A stretch of 64,000 nt of DNA. Source: Hydrogenovibrio thermophilus (GTDB taxonomy: Bacteria > Pseudomonadota > Gammaproteobacteria > Thiomicrospirales > Thiomicrospiraceae). The stretch is taken from contig NZ_CP035033.1 in assembly GCF_004028275.1 (NCBI RefSeq), positions 1,240,001 through 1,304,000 on the forward strand. Reading direction: 5' to 3'. Below the pieces are notes generated by a model. It had not been told where the DNA came from. It did no database searches and was given only the letters and a program-made list of their open reading frames with translations. A program made the translations under genes and the position numbers. Below, in pieces: positions 18,879 through 27,215 of this stretch (position 1 is its first letter; the number at the start of each line of letters is the position of its first letter).

Positions 18879-19592
18879 GTGTTTGTACAGTTACCCCTTA
18901 AAATCGGTTTGCGTGAAGAGGTTTGCTTTGACACGTTTGTGACCGAAGACGAAGCGACCGTCTTGGCGTTGAACCGGTTTCAACAGACGCTGATGAAGAG
19001 TCAGGAAGGTGAAGCCTTTTATTTTCAAGGTGAGAGTGGGGTGGGCAAAACCCATCTGCTGCAGGCGGCCTGCCGCTTTATGACGGAAAAAAAATCCGCC
19101 AGTGTGTATTTGCCGTTGGGTGACACGACCTTACCGTTGATTCCAGATGTGCTCCATGGTCTGGAGCGCACGCCGTTGGTGTGCCTTGATGATGTGGAAA
19201 AGGTGATCGGGCAAGAATCTTGGGAGCATGCTTTGGCGAATCTGTTGATGCGTTCTAAGGTACTGGGGCATAAAGTGGTGTTGTCGGGCATGCAGAATAT
19301 CGGGGACTGGCCGATTGTGACGTCGGATCTGACTCAGGCGTTGATGTCGGTGTTGCCGATTCGTTTGAAGCCATTGCACAATAAGCGCGATCTGGTGGTC
19401 GCGATGCAACGCCATGCCTTGAAGCTAGGCTTTGAACTGCCATTGGACGTGGGCAACTACCTCATCAAACAATTTTCCACCGACTTGCAGGAGTTGCTGT
19501 CGGTGCTGAAAATTCTCGAACAGGCGACGTTTGTGGAAAAGCGCCGCATGACCTTGCCGTTCGTTAAACAGATATTAACGAAGCATTCATAG
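18879..19592 (+). CDS. hda: DnaA regulatory inactivator Hda
   Basis: DnaA-like AAA+ protein that, with the sliding clamp, promotes DnaA-ATP hydrolysis to prevent re-initiation. 237 aa. The clamp-binding motif is the N-terminal VQLPLKIG; Walker A is GESGVGKTH near residue 52, Walker B LVCLDDVEK. The start is GTG at 18879 with AGGAAG about 11 bases upstream, and starting there keeps the clamp motif at the extreme N-terminus as in known Hda. Confidence 0.92.
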   Translation: MFVQLPLKIGLREEVCFDTFVTEDEATVLALNRFQQTLMKSQEGEAFYFQGESGVGKTHLLQAACRFMTEKKSASVYLPLGDTTLPLIPDVLHGLERTPLVCLDDVEKVIGQESWEHALANLLMRSKVLGHKVVLSGMQNIGDWPIVTSDLTQALMSVLPIRLKPLHNKRDLVVAMQRHALKLGFELPLDVGNYLIKQFSTDLQELLSVLKILEQATFVEKRRMTLPFVKQILTKHS

Positions 19593-19652
19593 TCTGTCTC
19601 GCGGGCTGTGGTAGCCTGCTTGCGATTAAAAATGAAACCATAAGGAAGCAAG

Positions 19653-20165
19653 ATGATTCACGCGAAAAACTGGATGAATCCGATTAAATTCTCTCTTTTA
19701 ATTTCAATGGTGTGGATGGCGGCTTTGTCATCAACGGTTCAAGCGGCGGCCGACATTGAGTTCGAAACGCTGGATGGTAAAACAGTGAAACTGTCCGATT
19801 TTCGAGGCAAGTGGGTGGTGGTGAACTATTGGGCGACCTGGTGCCCGCCGTGCCGTGTGGAAATGCCAGAGTTAGGCTTTTTCTATGATGCCCATAAAGA
19901 TAAAAATGCCGTCGTTTTGGGCGTGAACTATGAAGATAACAGTCCGTCTCAGGTGAAAACGTTTTTGGAACAGGAAGACATCAAGTTTCCGATTGTTCGC
20001 CAAAAAGGCCGCATTGACGGTAAAACCACTCCGTTCGGTCCTTTGAGAGGCTTGCCAACCACTTATATGGTCACCCCGAAAGGCGAGGTGGTTGCGGCGA
20101 GAACCGGCATGGTCGACCAGAAAATGCTGGAAGAGTTTATTCGGAAATACGACGCAAAAAAATAA
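19653..20165 (+). CDS. TlpA/ResA-like periplasmic thioredoxin
   Basis: 170 aa thiol-disulfide oxidoreductase. A signal peptide or anchor spans about residues 10-32 (SLLISMVWMAALSSTVQAAA). The active site is WATWCPPC followed by RVEMPEL (Cys near residues 68 and 71), and the cis-Pro region is GLPTTYMV. Such proteins reduce or transfer disulfides, for example in cytochrome c maturation, but no such genes are adjacent. A good AAGGAAG ribosome site precedes the ATG. Confidence 0.88.
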   Translation: MIHAKNWMNPIKFSLLISMVWMAALSSTVQAAADIEFETLDGKTVKLSDFRGKWVVVNYWATWCPPCRVEMPELGFFYDAHKDKNAVVLGVNYEDNSPSQVKTFLEQEDIKFPIVRQKGRIDGKTTPFGPLRGLPTTYMVTPKGEVVAARTGMVDQKMLEEFIRKYDAKK

Positions 20166-20248
20166 ACGCTTTAATCAATCTTCCAACCTCAAAAGGCCGT
20201 GCAAACGGCCGATAACCCTCTTAAACCCGCTTGTGATAGAATGATGCC

Positions 20249-20530
20249 ATGAACAAAACAAAATTACGCTTTGCATTGAAATATTGGCGCCTGGCCTTCC
20301 ATTTGATTTTCAAAACCCGCCATTTCGGTGTCAATAACCTGTGGTGGGCGCAGCAGCCGTCTGCCATCGGTTGGCGTTGGTATCAGCAGGCCTGGGGAAT
20401 TTTGACTGTTATGCCGATTGTGCGGAATTATCAGTCTTTGAAAGTGCGCAGCTGTCTGGGGTGGATTCCGCAGGCCGACTGCGAAGCATTGGGTTATCAA
20501 AAAGAGATTGCGAGCAAAGTTCGCACCTGA
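20249..20530 (+). CDS. Small Trp-rich hypothetical protein
   Basis: 93 aa, basic and aromatic, with six tryptophans (YWRLAF, NNLWWAQQ, IGWRWYQQAWG, LGWIP). I do not recognise a family. It fills an otherwise long 380-base gap and is in line with its neighbours, which favours a real gene, but the ribosome site is weak. The Gln-Ala-Trp-Gly stretch is encoded by a one-mismatch copy of the dispersed palindrome (GCAGGCCTGG). Confidence 0.45.
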   Translation: MNKTKLRFALKYWRLAFHLIFKTRHFGVNNLWWAQQPSAIGWRWYQQAWGILTVMPIVRNYQSLKVRSCLGWIPQADCEALGYQKEIASKVRT

Positions 20531-20546
20531 GCAGGGTTGTAGCAAT

Positions 20547-21380
20547 ATGATTCAAATGGACTTGGAGCAGCGGCAGTCGGCACGTTTTGTCCGGCCGTTT
20601 CAAGTGACAAACCATGAAGACGAGACGTTTTCCGTGGCGTTTGAAGGGGCGGATGTCAACTTGACCGGGTTGGGGTTCTATATCGACGACCCGGATTTGT
20701 TCCTGCCGCAACAATTAATCAGTCTACGCGTCAAGAACGAACAAACCGAAGAGGTCTATTGCTTGGAAGGCGTGGAAGTCATTCACCTGCGTCCGGATGA
20801 GAACGGTAAATACCTCTGCGGTTGCCACATCGCTCAAGTCACCAGTGGGCAATTGTTGGCGCATCATCGTTTGGTCATGACCGATGCCCAGACGGCTCTG
20901 GTATCGATGGAAACGTCTCAATTATCCGAATTCAATTTCATGGAAGACGGCTCCGCTTTATCGACGGACCAATCCGACTTTCAGGAAGCCAGCATGGCCT
21001 TGAACCTCGCGGTGACGCAATCCGATCGAAACCAGAAAGAGGTGGCGCGTTTTATCAACGCGGTGGACTCCATTTTCAACAGCGGTTTGTCGGCGGAAAT
21101 GAAAGTACAGGATTTGAAAGACGAGTTCGATGATTTTCGCGCCTATCTGCACCAAATGAATGAAAGCACGCTGGCGTTCGCGACGCTGGCCAAGTTGTTA
21201 GCGCATACTCCGGAAGAATCCAATGACAAGCTGGCTTGGAAAACGCTGATTTCCGATTTCGAAAACCGCTTTCTCAGTGAAGAGCAGCAAATCGCCTACG
21301 ACTTTATGCATCAAGGTTTGGACGCCGATGAAGCCTTGAAAGTCGCTTATCAATATCTAAATCAAAGAGACGGTGAATAA
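20547..21380 (+). CDS. PilZ-domain protein
   Basis: 277 aa. The first 110 residues form a PilZ domain, the common c-di-GMP receptor: RQSARFVRPF provides the RxxxR motif and DVNLTGLGFYI the D/NxSxxG motif with Thr in place of Ser. The rest (about 115-277) is helical and of no recognised family. ATG at 20547 is selected over the upstream TTG because the PilZ motif then begins close to the N-terminus. It is followed three bases later by an outer-membrane protein gene, so the two are probably cotranscribed. Confidence 0.82.
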   Translation: MIQMDLEQRQSARFVRPFQVTNHEDETFSVAFEGADVNLTGLGFYIDDPDLFLPQQLISLRVKNEQTEEVYCLEGVEVIHLRPDENGKYLCGCHIAQVTSGQLLAHHRLVMTDAQTALVSMETSQLSEFNFMEDGSALSTDQSDFQEASMALNLAVTQSDRNQKEVARFINAVDSIFNSGLSAEMKVQDLKDEFDDFRAYLHQMNESTLAFATLAKLLAHTPEESNDKLAWKTLISDFENRFLSEEQQIAYDFMHQGLDADEALKVAYQYLNQRDGE

Positions 21381-21382
21381 AC

Positions 21383-22249
21383 GTGTTTAAAATGTCGAAA
21401 CCTTTGTTGGTGTGTTTAACCGCAGGGGTTCCGGCCCTCGCGATGGCGGAAAAAAGTCCTTGGGCCCCGAAGATTACGCTGGAAACCGGTTATTTCAATC
21501 CGTCGGGCATTCAGGATTATGGCGGGGAAGTCTCGGATCGTTATTACGATGTTCTGCTTGAAAACCAATTGGCGTATTTGGGCTATACCTATTGGAGTCT
21601 GGATTGGCACGACATTGATAAACTGCCTTTTGGGAATGGTCATGACAAACCGGTAAAAGGCCTTCGCGGGGCGCGCATTGGCGGAAAGTTCAACCACCGT
21701 ATCAACTCGAAAATGCTGTTCTTAAGCAGTCTTGGGGTGTCGTCCAAATATGAAGAACAGACCGACGATTCCTACAGCGTCAACCTGAGAGCCTTGGTTT
21801 CCTATCAACTGAAGAATGACGTGTCGCTTTTGGGTGGTTTGATTTACAACTACCATCCGGTGCGAAGCCGCTTGTATCCGGCGATTGGGGTCGCGTATCG
21901 AGCCCGAAGCTGGGACGGCTTGTCGGCGGTGCTCGGCTTTCCGCGCGCCTATGTGGCTTATGGTTTTGCGGAAAACTGGAACATCAGTACCGGCGCGTCG
22001 TACCGGCAGTTTATGGCTAAGTTGGCCGATGACAGCCCGGTTGAAGAAAAAGGATATGTTGAAATTCAAACTTGGAAAGCCGACGTCATGTTGTCTTATC
22101 GGGCGTCGAAAAACTGGCGTTTGGATGTGTTTGGACAATATTCCGCCGACTACCGTTTCAGCTTTTACAACCGCCACGGCAATCGTCAAAATCAATATCA
22201 ACTCGACCCCAGCTGGGGCAGTGGTCTGAAGTTGGCGTATCAGTTCTGA
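21383..22249 (+). CDS. Predicted outer-membrane beta-barrel protein
   Basis: 288 aa with a signal peptide (KPLLVCLTAGVPALAMA, cleavage near residue 22). The body alternates polar and hydrophobic residues with many Tyr/Trp/Gly and ends in Phe (LKLAYQF), the usual barrel C-terminal signature. DUF6268-like or OmpW-like folds are possible but I cannot name the family. GTG at 21383 has GAGACGG nine bases upstream; ATG at 21392 is the alternative. Coupled to the PilZ gene. Confidence 0.7.
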   Translation: MFKMSKPLLVCLTAGVPALAMAEKSPWAPKITLETGYFNPSGIQDYGGEVSDRYYDVLLENQLAYLGYTYWSLDWHDIDKLPFGNGHDKPVKGLRGARIGGKFNHRINSKMLFLSSLGVSSKYEEQTDDSYSVNLRALVSYQLKNDVSLLGGLIYNYHPVRSRLYPAIGVAYRARSWDGLSAVLGFPRAYVAYGFAENWNISTGASYRQFMAKLADDSPVEEKGYVEIQTWKADVMLSYRASKNWRLDVFGQYSADYRFSFYNRHGNRQNQYQLDPSWGSGLKLAYQF

Positions 22250-22253
22250 TCGT

Positions 22254-23102
22254 TTATTCCGGGACTAACTGTTCGGCGCGATAATGGCCGCGCGCACCAC
22301 CAAGCCGTTCGCTTAAAAACGGCAAGCCGGCCTGCAGAGTTTCCATCAATTTCCACGGCGGATGAATCACAATCATGCCGCTGGCCGTCATGCCTTGATC
22401 GCCGTCTTTGGCGATGCCTAACTCAAACAACTGAATATTTCGGATGCCGCTGTCGATAAACGCCTTTTCCATGGACTGAATGCGATGGCGTTCTACGACT
22501 GGATACCACAGGGCATAGGTGGCGTTGGCAAACTTTTTATGCGCTTTAACCAAGGTTTCCACCGCTTTTGCATAATCTGTTTTGATTTCGTAAGGTGGAT
22601 CCATCAATACATAACCGCGTTTTTCTTTGGGCGGCAGTTGGCTCATGCAGGCATGAAAACCGTCTTTCGGATAAACGTGAATACGCTTGTCTCCGGTGAA
22701 ATTTTTCCGCAAAATTTGGCTTTCATTTGGGTGTAAATCGAAAAAATCCAATCGGTCCTGCAGGCGAAGCAGGTGCTGCGCGAACCAGGGAGAACCCGGG
22801 TATGTTTGCAGTTCGGTTTGCGGATTGAATTGCTGCACCGTCTCCAGATAATCTTTGACCAGGCCTGGGCAGTTGTCTAATTCATTGAGCAGAGGCCAAA
22901 GTTGCCCGATGCCGTTTTCGTATTCCCGGTTTTTTTGCGCTTCACTGTTGGATAAACTGAACGCGCCTGCGCCGGAATGGGTGTCCAGATAATAAATCGG
23001 TTTGGGTTTGAGGGTCAGATACTTGAGGATTTGAACCGTCACGCTGTGTTTGAGCACATCGGCGAAATTACCCGCATGAAAGGAGTGGCGATAACTGAGC
23101 AT
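22254..23102 (-). CDS. rlmJ: 23S rRNA (adenine-N6)-methyltransferase RlmJ
   Basis: 282 aa, close to E. coli RlmJ (methylates A2030). The N-terminal signature is MLSYRHSFHAGNFADVLKH, split here as LSYRHSFHAG and NFADVLKH; the SAM-binding DTHSGAGAF near residue 42 and the catalytic DPPYE near residue 165 are present. A CCAGGCCTGG copy (22859-22868) encodes Pro-Gly-Leu. It is convergent with the barrel gene, four bases apart, with no visible terminator between. Confidence 0.95.
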   Translation of the reverse strand: MLSYRHSFHAGNFADVLKHSVTVQILKYLTLKPKPIYYLDTHSGAGAFSLSNSEAQKNREYENGIGQLWPLLNELDNCPGLVKDYLETVQQFNPQTELQTYPGSPWFAQHLLRLQDRLDFFDLHPNESQILRKNFTGDKRIHVYPKDGFHACMSQLPPKEKRGYVLMDPPYEIKTDYAKAVETLVKAHKKFANATYALWYPVVERHRIQSMEKAFIDSGIRNIQLFELGIAKDGDQGMTASGMIVIHPPWKLMETLQAGLPFLSERLGGARGHYRAEQLVPE

Positions 23103-23137
23103 GGCTTGTTCGTCCTTGTATTCAAGCGCTGAAGATG

Positions 23138-24085
23138 TCAGCGATTGCGTTTGTTTTTCTTTTGCTTGCGGGCATCGAGGCGGGCTTGTTTTTTGGCTGC
23201 TTTTTGTTCACGCTTGATGTCGACCTGTTGTAATTCCTGCTCCATCATCTCCGGTGTTTCAAAGGTTAGGGCACCAAGTTGCCCATCACGGATTTCGGTA
23301 ATCAAAATGCGGGAAATCTTATCCAAATCCACCTGCCCGCCGCTGACCAGACAGCCGCGGTCGCGCCCGACGGTTTCCAAAAAAGCCACGTCCGGGAAAG
23401 GATCGTGCAGCGGGAGCTCGTCAAGCTGATAGCGTTCTTTCAAGCGTTGCGGGTAGTGCGTCAGTAAATATTCCGCCGCGTAACTGGCGATGTCGGGCAA
23501 CTCGAAAGCGGTTTCTTTGATGCCGCCGGTAATCGCCAGGCGATAACCGGAGTGCTCGTTTTCGATATTCGGCCACAACATGCCGGGCGAATCGAACAGA
23601 GTGATACCGTCTTCCAGCTTAATGCGCTGCAACATTTTGGTCACGGCCGGTTCATTGCCGGTTTTGGCGATCGGGCGGCTGGCCAGAGTGTTGATTAAGG
23701 TGGATTTTCCGACATTGGGAATGCCGAGAATCAGGGCGTGTATGACCTTGACGGAGTCTTCCTCTCGTGGAAACATTTTATTGATCAGCCCCAATACCTG
23801 AGCTTTACGATCCGATTGCTGAGCGTTCAAAGCCAAGGTCTTGATGTTTTTATGCTGTTCGAAATAGGCTTGCCATTCCGCGGTTTTATCGGCGTCGGCC
23901 AGGTCGGATTTGTTGAATATCTTGATGGTCGGTTTGTCGCCGCGAAGCTTGGCGATCATCGGGTTTTCGCTGCTGAACGGAATGCGGGCGTCAAGCACTT
24001 CGATGATTAAATCCACTTGCGGGAGGATTTCGCGCACTTCTTTTTGCGCTTTGTGCATGTGCCCTGGGTACCATTGAATTTGCAT
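23138..24085 (-). CDS. YlqF/RbgA-type circularly permuted GTPase
   Basis: Ribosome-biogenesis GTPase with permuted motif order: G4 (NKSDLAD) near residue 58, then G5, G1 (GIPNVGKSTL) near 124, and G3 (DSPGMLWP) near 166. The opening IQWYPGHMHKAQ is the family start. At 315 aa it is longer than RbgA because of a Lys/Arg-rich C-terminal tail (KKQARLDARKQKKNKR), probably RNA-binding. Function in large-subunit assembly is inferred from the family. Confidence 0.9.
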   Translation of the reverse strand: MQIQWYPGHMHKAQKEVREILPQVDLIIEVLDARIPFSSENPMIAKLRGDKPTIKIFNKSDLADADKTAEWQAYFEQHKNIKTLALNAQQSDRKAQVLGLINKMFPREEDSVKVIHALILGIPNVGKSTLINTLASRPIAKTGNEPAVTKMLQRIKLEDGITLFDSPGMLWPNIENEHSGYRLAITGGIKETAFELPDIASYAAEYLLTHYPQRLKERYQLDELPLHDPFPDVAFLETVGRDRGCLVSGGQVDLDKISRILITEIRDGQLGALTFETPEMMEQELQQVDIKREQKAAKKQARLDARKQKKNKRNR

Positions 24086-24234
24086 GTTTTATCTTTATCC
24101 GGTTTGCATGGATGGAGTTCAATTGAATGTAATATGAATTATAGACGTTTATCTTAAATCAGGCCGAGACATTTTTAAGTTGGGAGCGTCAGCGTGGTAA
24201 AATTATCTTTTTATTTTGGGAGTGCGATCTTGCA

Positions 24235-24618
24235 ATGAAAGCCGTTAAATTTCCTTTTTTGGAGCACATCGGTGCGGAATTGAAAAGCTATGCAACGGGA
24301 ACGGCGGAAGTGGAGTTACACGTTGAACCCTATCATCTACAGCACATGGGGTTTGTGCATGGCGGTGTGATTTCGACCTTGATGGATAACACCGGCTGGT
24401 ATGCCGCAGTTTCAAGCTTGGATGAGGGCTTTACGGCGGTGACCATGGAAATCAAAATTAACTATCTTAAGCCGGCTTCTGGAAAGCATTTATTAGCGTC
24501 GGCTGAAGTGAAACGCCAAGGCAAGAAGGTAGCTTTTGTGACAATTGAACTGCATGATGAAGGAAAATTGGTAGCTTACGCGACCGGTACCTATGCGATT
24601 CTGAAAGAAGACGTATAA
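24235..24618 (+). CDS. PaaI-family hotdog thioesterase
   Basis: 127 aa single hotdog domain. The active-site region HMGFVHGGVISTLMDN matches PaaI/YdiI-like acyl-CoA thioesterases, with the catalytic HGG and downstream acidic Asp. Substrate cannot be told. Followed directly by a terminator carrying the dispersed palindrome. Confidence 0.85.
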   Translation: MKAVKFPFLEHIGAELKSYATGTAEVELHVEPYHLQHMGFVHGGVISTLMDNTGWYAAVSSLDEGFTAVTMEIKINYLKPASGKHLLASAEVKRQGKKVAFVTIELHDEGKLVAYATGTYAILKEDV

Positions 24619-24623
24619 AACCA

Positions 24624-24650
24624 AAAAACCGCCAGGCCTGGCGGTTTTCA
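24624..24650. terminator. Intrinsic terminator built on the CCAGGCCTGG palindrome
   Basis: The stem ACCGCCAGGCCTGGCGGT is flanked by A-tract and T-tract, so it can terminate transcription in both directions, between the thioesterase and the convergent small membrane gene. The palindrome core is 24632-24641. Confidence 0.88.
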
Positions 24651-24668
24651 ACTCAAGGCGTTTTAATC

Positions 24669-24911
24669 TCAGCGGCGGCCGAAAACCCGCATTAGAAAAC
24701 GCACCAGCAAGACGATGCCGGAAATCAACCAAAGGTAGACAAACCAACGCACCACTTCGTAAAGAGAAGTCATTTGTCCCGATAAATGTTGTAAGCCTTC
24801 CACTGAAAGCTGGCCGTTTTCGGCGGTGCCGAGTGTGATCATCGCGACAATCAGCATAACGGCTCCAAGGCCGGCCCCTAAATACAGAAAAATTTTCTGC
24901 CAAATATCCAT
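24669..24911 (-). CDS. Small two-helix membrane protein
   Basis: 80 aa with two hydrophobic segments, about residues 7-30 and 54-75. No family recognised. The ATG at 24911 is preferred over a longer reading because AGAGAG lies just upstream and the extra N-terminal residues are highly basic and unlike a protein start. Confidence 0.65.
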   Translation of the reverse strand: MDIWQKIFLYLGAGLGAVMLIVAMITLGTAENGQLSVEGLQHLSGQMTSLYEVVRWFVYLWLISGIVLLVRFLMRVFGRR

Positions 24912-25149
24912 AATTACTCTCTTTTTACGTGTTTGACGTTCATTATTTTTGCGATTGATTCTACCGGAAAAAGCCATTGAACGATATGTTTAACAGAGTG
25001 TTTTTGTTGTGAAAAACCGTTATAACCCTTCTTTTAAAGGGGGTAATGACCTATGACGGGATGAAAAATTTTTATTTCCTACTGCTTTACTAGGTTATAT
25101 ACTGTCAGCGAGGTATGTGAAATCGTTAATCGTTTTAGGGAGACTTGCT

Positions 25150-25488
25150 ATGCCAAGAGTCAGAAACCCTCACGATGCGAGAAGCGTGCCTGTTCCTTCG
25201 GCGGCTCCGCATTATGTGAGGACGTCAACATCCGCTGATTGTGAAAATCCGAAAGGTACCTTATATCGTTTTCAGCCTAAGGAAATCGATATGATGCCTG
25301 GTAACTGGGCGGAACCGGGTAACCCAACGCCGTATGAGTTACGGATGACCATTCAAACCTGTAAGCGTTTCTGGTATGCGAACAAGGCTGCTTTGGAGCA
25401 CCCGGACTGCGATCATGAAATCACTGAATACAATATCAAAGTGCTGGAAAAACTTTACATTCACTTGATGTCTTATCTGGTGGAATAG
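25150..25488 (+). CDS. Conserved-looking hypothetical protein, 112 aa
   Basis: Soluble protein with a basic, proline-containing N-terminus (PRVRNPHDARSVPVPS), a central QPKEIDMMPGNWAEPGNP stretch and a helical C-terminus with several His and two Cys. I do not recognise a family. It has a good AGGGAGA ribosome site and is followed by a strong terminator, so a real single-gene unit is likely. The 237-base gap upstream contains TATACT at 25098-25103, a possible -10 element. Confidence 0.7.
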   Translation: MPRVRNPHDARSVPVPSAAPHYVRTSTSADCENPKGTLYRFQPKEIDMMPGNWAEPGNPTPYELRMTIQTCKRFWYANKAALEHPDCDHEITEYNIKVLEKLYIHLMSYLVE

Positions 25489-25512
25489 TGTCGGGCCTGT
25501 TTTTTCCGGGCA

Positions 25513-25543
25513 TAAAAAAAGCAGGACACTGTCCTGCTTTTTT
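25513..25543. terminator. Bidirectional intrinsic terminator
   Basis: GCAGGAC and GTCCTGC form a 7-bp stem around a short loop, with A-run before and T-run after. It serves the hypothetical gene on the plus strand and the convergent cold-shock gene. Confidence 0.9.
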
Positions 25544-25568
25544 ATCTCAAAACACTTAAGCTGATCGC

Positions 25569-25778
25569 TTACAGTGCCGTGATGTTTTCCGCTTGAGGCC
25601 CTTTCGCGCCTTGTGTAACGGTGAACTCAACTTTTTGACCTTCGGCTAGGGTTTTGAAACCAGAACCGGTGATGGCACTGAAGTGTGCAAAAACATCCGG
25701 ACCGGATTCTTGTTCGATAAAGCCAAAGCCTTTTGATTCGTTAAACCACTTAACGGTACCTGTCGTTGTTTCAGACAT
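25569..25778 (-). CDS. CspA-family cold-shock protein
   Basis: 69 aa OB-fold RNA chaperone. RNP1 is KGFGFIE and RNP2 is DVFAHFS, both intact. A long leader of about 160 bases is implied by the promoter-like elements at 25945-25973, as in E. coli cspA, whose leader controls cold-dependent translation. Which csp paralogue this is cannot be told. Confidence 0.95.
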   Translation of the reverse strand: MSETTTGTVKWFNESKGFGFIEQESGPDVFAHFSAITGSGFKTLAEGQKVEFTVTQGAKGPQAENITAL

Positions 25779-25944
25779 AATTTTAATCCTGTAAAAATCT
25801 ATAAAAAAGCATGCCTTTCGGCGTAATCATCAGAAAAATAAACTGTTACTTAATGAACTACGGAGAACGGAGAATTACGAATAAAACAACGAAGTCGAGC
25901 AGATAAACAAAGAATTTCAGAATTTCTTTCCGAATGTGGAACCA

Positions 25945-25973
25945 ATTAGACGCTAATCGGCGGAGTAAGTCAA
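25945..25973 (-). promoter_or_regulatory. Candidate sigma-70 promoter of the cold-shock gene
   Basis: On the minus strand TTGACT (25968-25973) and TCTAAT (25945-25950) are separated by 17 bases, each matching five of six consensus positions. The start point would be near 25938, giving a leader of about 160 bases before the csp ATG. Confidence 0.6.
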
Positions 25974-26026
25974 TTTTTATTTACAAAACAATTGGTTTTT
26001 ATTACTTGGCCATTAACGATAAATGG

Positions 26027-26036
26027 CCAGGCCTGG
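26027..26036. repeat. CCAGGCCTGG palindrome (nitroreductase-csp gap)
   Basis: Exact copy, 28 bases beyond the stop of the nitroreductase gene. Flanks GG/TT are not symmetric and there is no T-tract on the minus strand close by, so its termination role is doubtful. Confidence 0.9.
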
Positions 26037-26063
26037 TTAAAAGGGCGATACCCCCTGTTTTGT

Positions 26064-26681
26064 TTAGAGGTGGGTTACTAAATCGGTCAGAGGGAGGCGG
26101 TGCTTCGGTCTGGCTTGGTCGGCCGGTTCTCCGAGTGCCATAATGACGTGCAGGTCATATTGATTCGCATCCAACTTCAAGGCTTTCATCGCTTGGTCTT
26201 TATCGAAGCCTTCAATCGGGCAAGAACCGATGCCGAAAACCTGAGCGGCGGTCATCATGTTCCCCAAGGCAATGTAGGCTTGTTTGCCGGACCAGTAAGG
26301 TAGGGTTTGTTCATTGAACTGGCTGATGTAACTGCCGTAAAAGTTCAAGACGCCTTGCATGGCGTTGTCGTCCAAACCCCAGCGGCCAAACTGTTTTTTG
26401 GCGTAATCGGTAATGCCATCGAACTCTTTAACCGTGACGAATACAACCAGTTCGCTGCAGGTGTCGATTTGCGGTTGACCGCCACAAGCCGCTTTCAGTT
26501 CAGCACGGATGGCCGGGTCTCGGACCACCAGAAAACGGGTCGGTTCCAAGCCAAAAGAGCTGGGAGACAGGCGACCAGCTTCCAAAATTTTCTCGAATGT
26601 GTCCGGTTCGATGTCCGCTTCCGGTTTGAAGGCTTTAACGGCATAACGGTCTTGCATGGCTTGCATGAAGGTTTTTTCCAT
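26064..26681 (-). CDS. NAD(P)H nitroreductase family flavoenzyme
   Basis: 205 aa FMN-dependent nitroreductase-fold protein, NfsB/DrgA-like. Conserved features are DRYAVKAFKP at the start, SPSSFGLEPTRF (FMN-binding) near residue 40, and IGSCPIEGFD near residue 153. Physiological substrate unknown (quinones or nitroaromatics are typical). It is divergent from an HxlR-type regulator, with a palindromic candidate operator between them. A GAGGAGG ribosome site precedes the ATG. Confidence 0.9.
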   Translation of the reverse strand: MEKTFMQAMQDRYAVKAFKPEADIEPDTFEKILEAGRLSPSSFGLEPTRFLVVRDPAIRAELKAACGGQPQIDTCSELVVFVTVKEFDGITDYAKKQFGRWGLDDNAMQGVLNFYGSYISQFNEQTLPYWSGKQAYIALGNMMTAAQVFGIGSCPIEGFDKDQAMKALKLDANQYDLHVIMALGEPADQARPKHRLPLTDLVTHL

Positions 26682-26764
26682 GAGGAGGTCCTTTTCAATG
26701 AATTTGAGGTCAAATTTACAAAGTTAGAGTATGCTATCATTTATGTATTGTTTTGGTAAGTATG

Positions 26765-26795
26765 TACTTTTTTGTAATATACTTACTAAAAAGTA
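26765..26795. promoter_or_regulatory. Palindromic candidate operator for the HxlR-type regulator
   Basis: TACTTTTTTGTA and TACTAAAAAGTA are inverted repeats matching at 11 of 12 positions around a 7-base spacer. It lies in the divergent intergenic region, 25 bases before the regulator start, in the position expected for an autoregulatory site shared with the nitroreductase gene. Confidence 0.6.
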
Positions 26796-26819
26796 ACCAT
26801 TAATAATGTAAGGAATACC

Positions 26820-27203
26820 ATGTCGGAAAAAAACTGTGGCTTTGTCGTCAATAATCAGACCTATCAGTGCGCTTTTCAAGTCGCGATTGATATTTTGGAT
26901 GGCAAATGGAAGGGGTTGATTTTGTGGTACTTGATGCAAGGACCCAAACGTAATAGCGAATTACGTCGCCTGATACCGCCAATCACACAGAAAATGCTGA
27001 CACAGAAGTTGCGGCAACTGGAAGAGGAAGGCGTTGTCATCCGAACGGTGTATCCGGTGGTGCCGCCGAAAGTGGATTACCGACTCACTGGGCAGGGTGA
27101 ACGTCTCAAGCCAGTGTTGGAGCTACTGTACGAATGGGGCGCGGATTACATTGAGGCGCGCCAGGCTCAAGACAGTCAGGGCGAAATTAACGAAGCGAGT
27201 TAG
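26820..27203 (+). CDS. HxlR-family transcriptional regulator
   Basis: 127 aa winged helix of the HxlR/DUF24 type. The N-terminal Cys and VAIDILDGKWKGLILWYLM are typical, followed by ITQKMLTQKLRQLEEEGVV (recognition helix region) and the wing YPVVPPKVDYRLT. Two cysteines (CGF near residue 6 and QCAF near 19) could sense redox or electrophile stress as in YodB/QorR regulators; this fits control of the divergent nitroreductase. Inference on ligand only. Confidence 0.9.
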   Translation: MSEKNCGFVVNNQTYQCAFQVAIDILDGKWKGLILWYLMQGPKRNSELRRLIPPITQKMLTQKLRQLEEEGVVIRTVYPVVPPKVDYRLTGQGERLKPVLELLYEWGADYIEARQAQDSQGEINEAS

Positions 27204-27215
27204 AAGTTTTATCGC

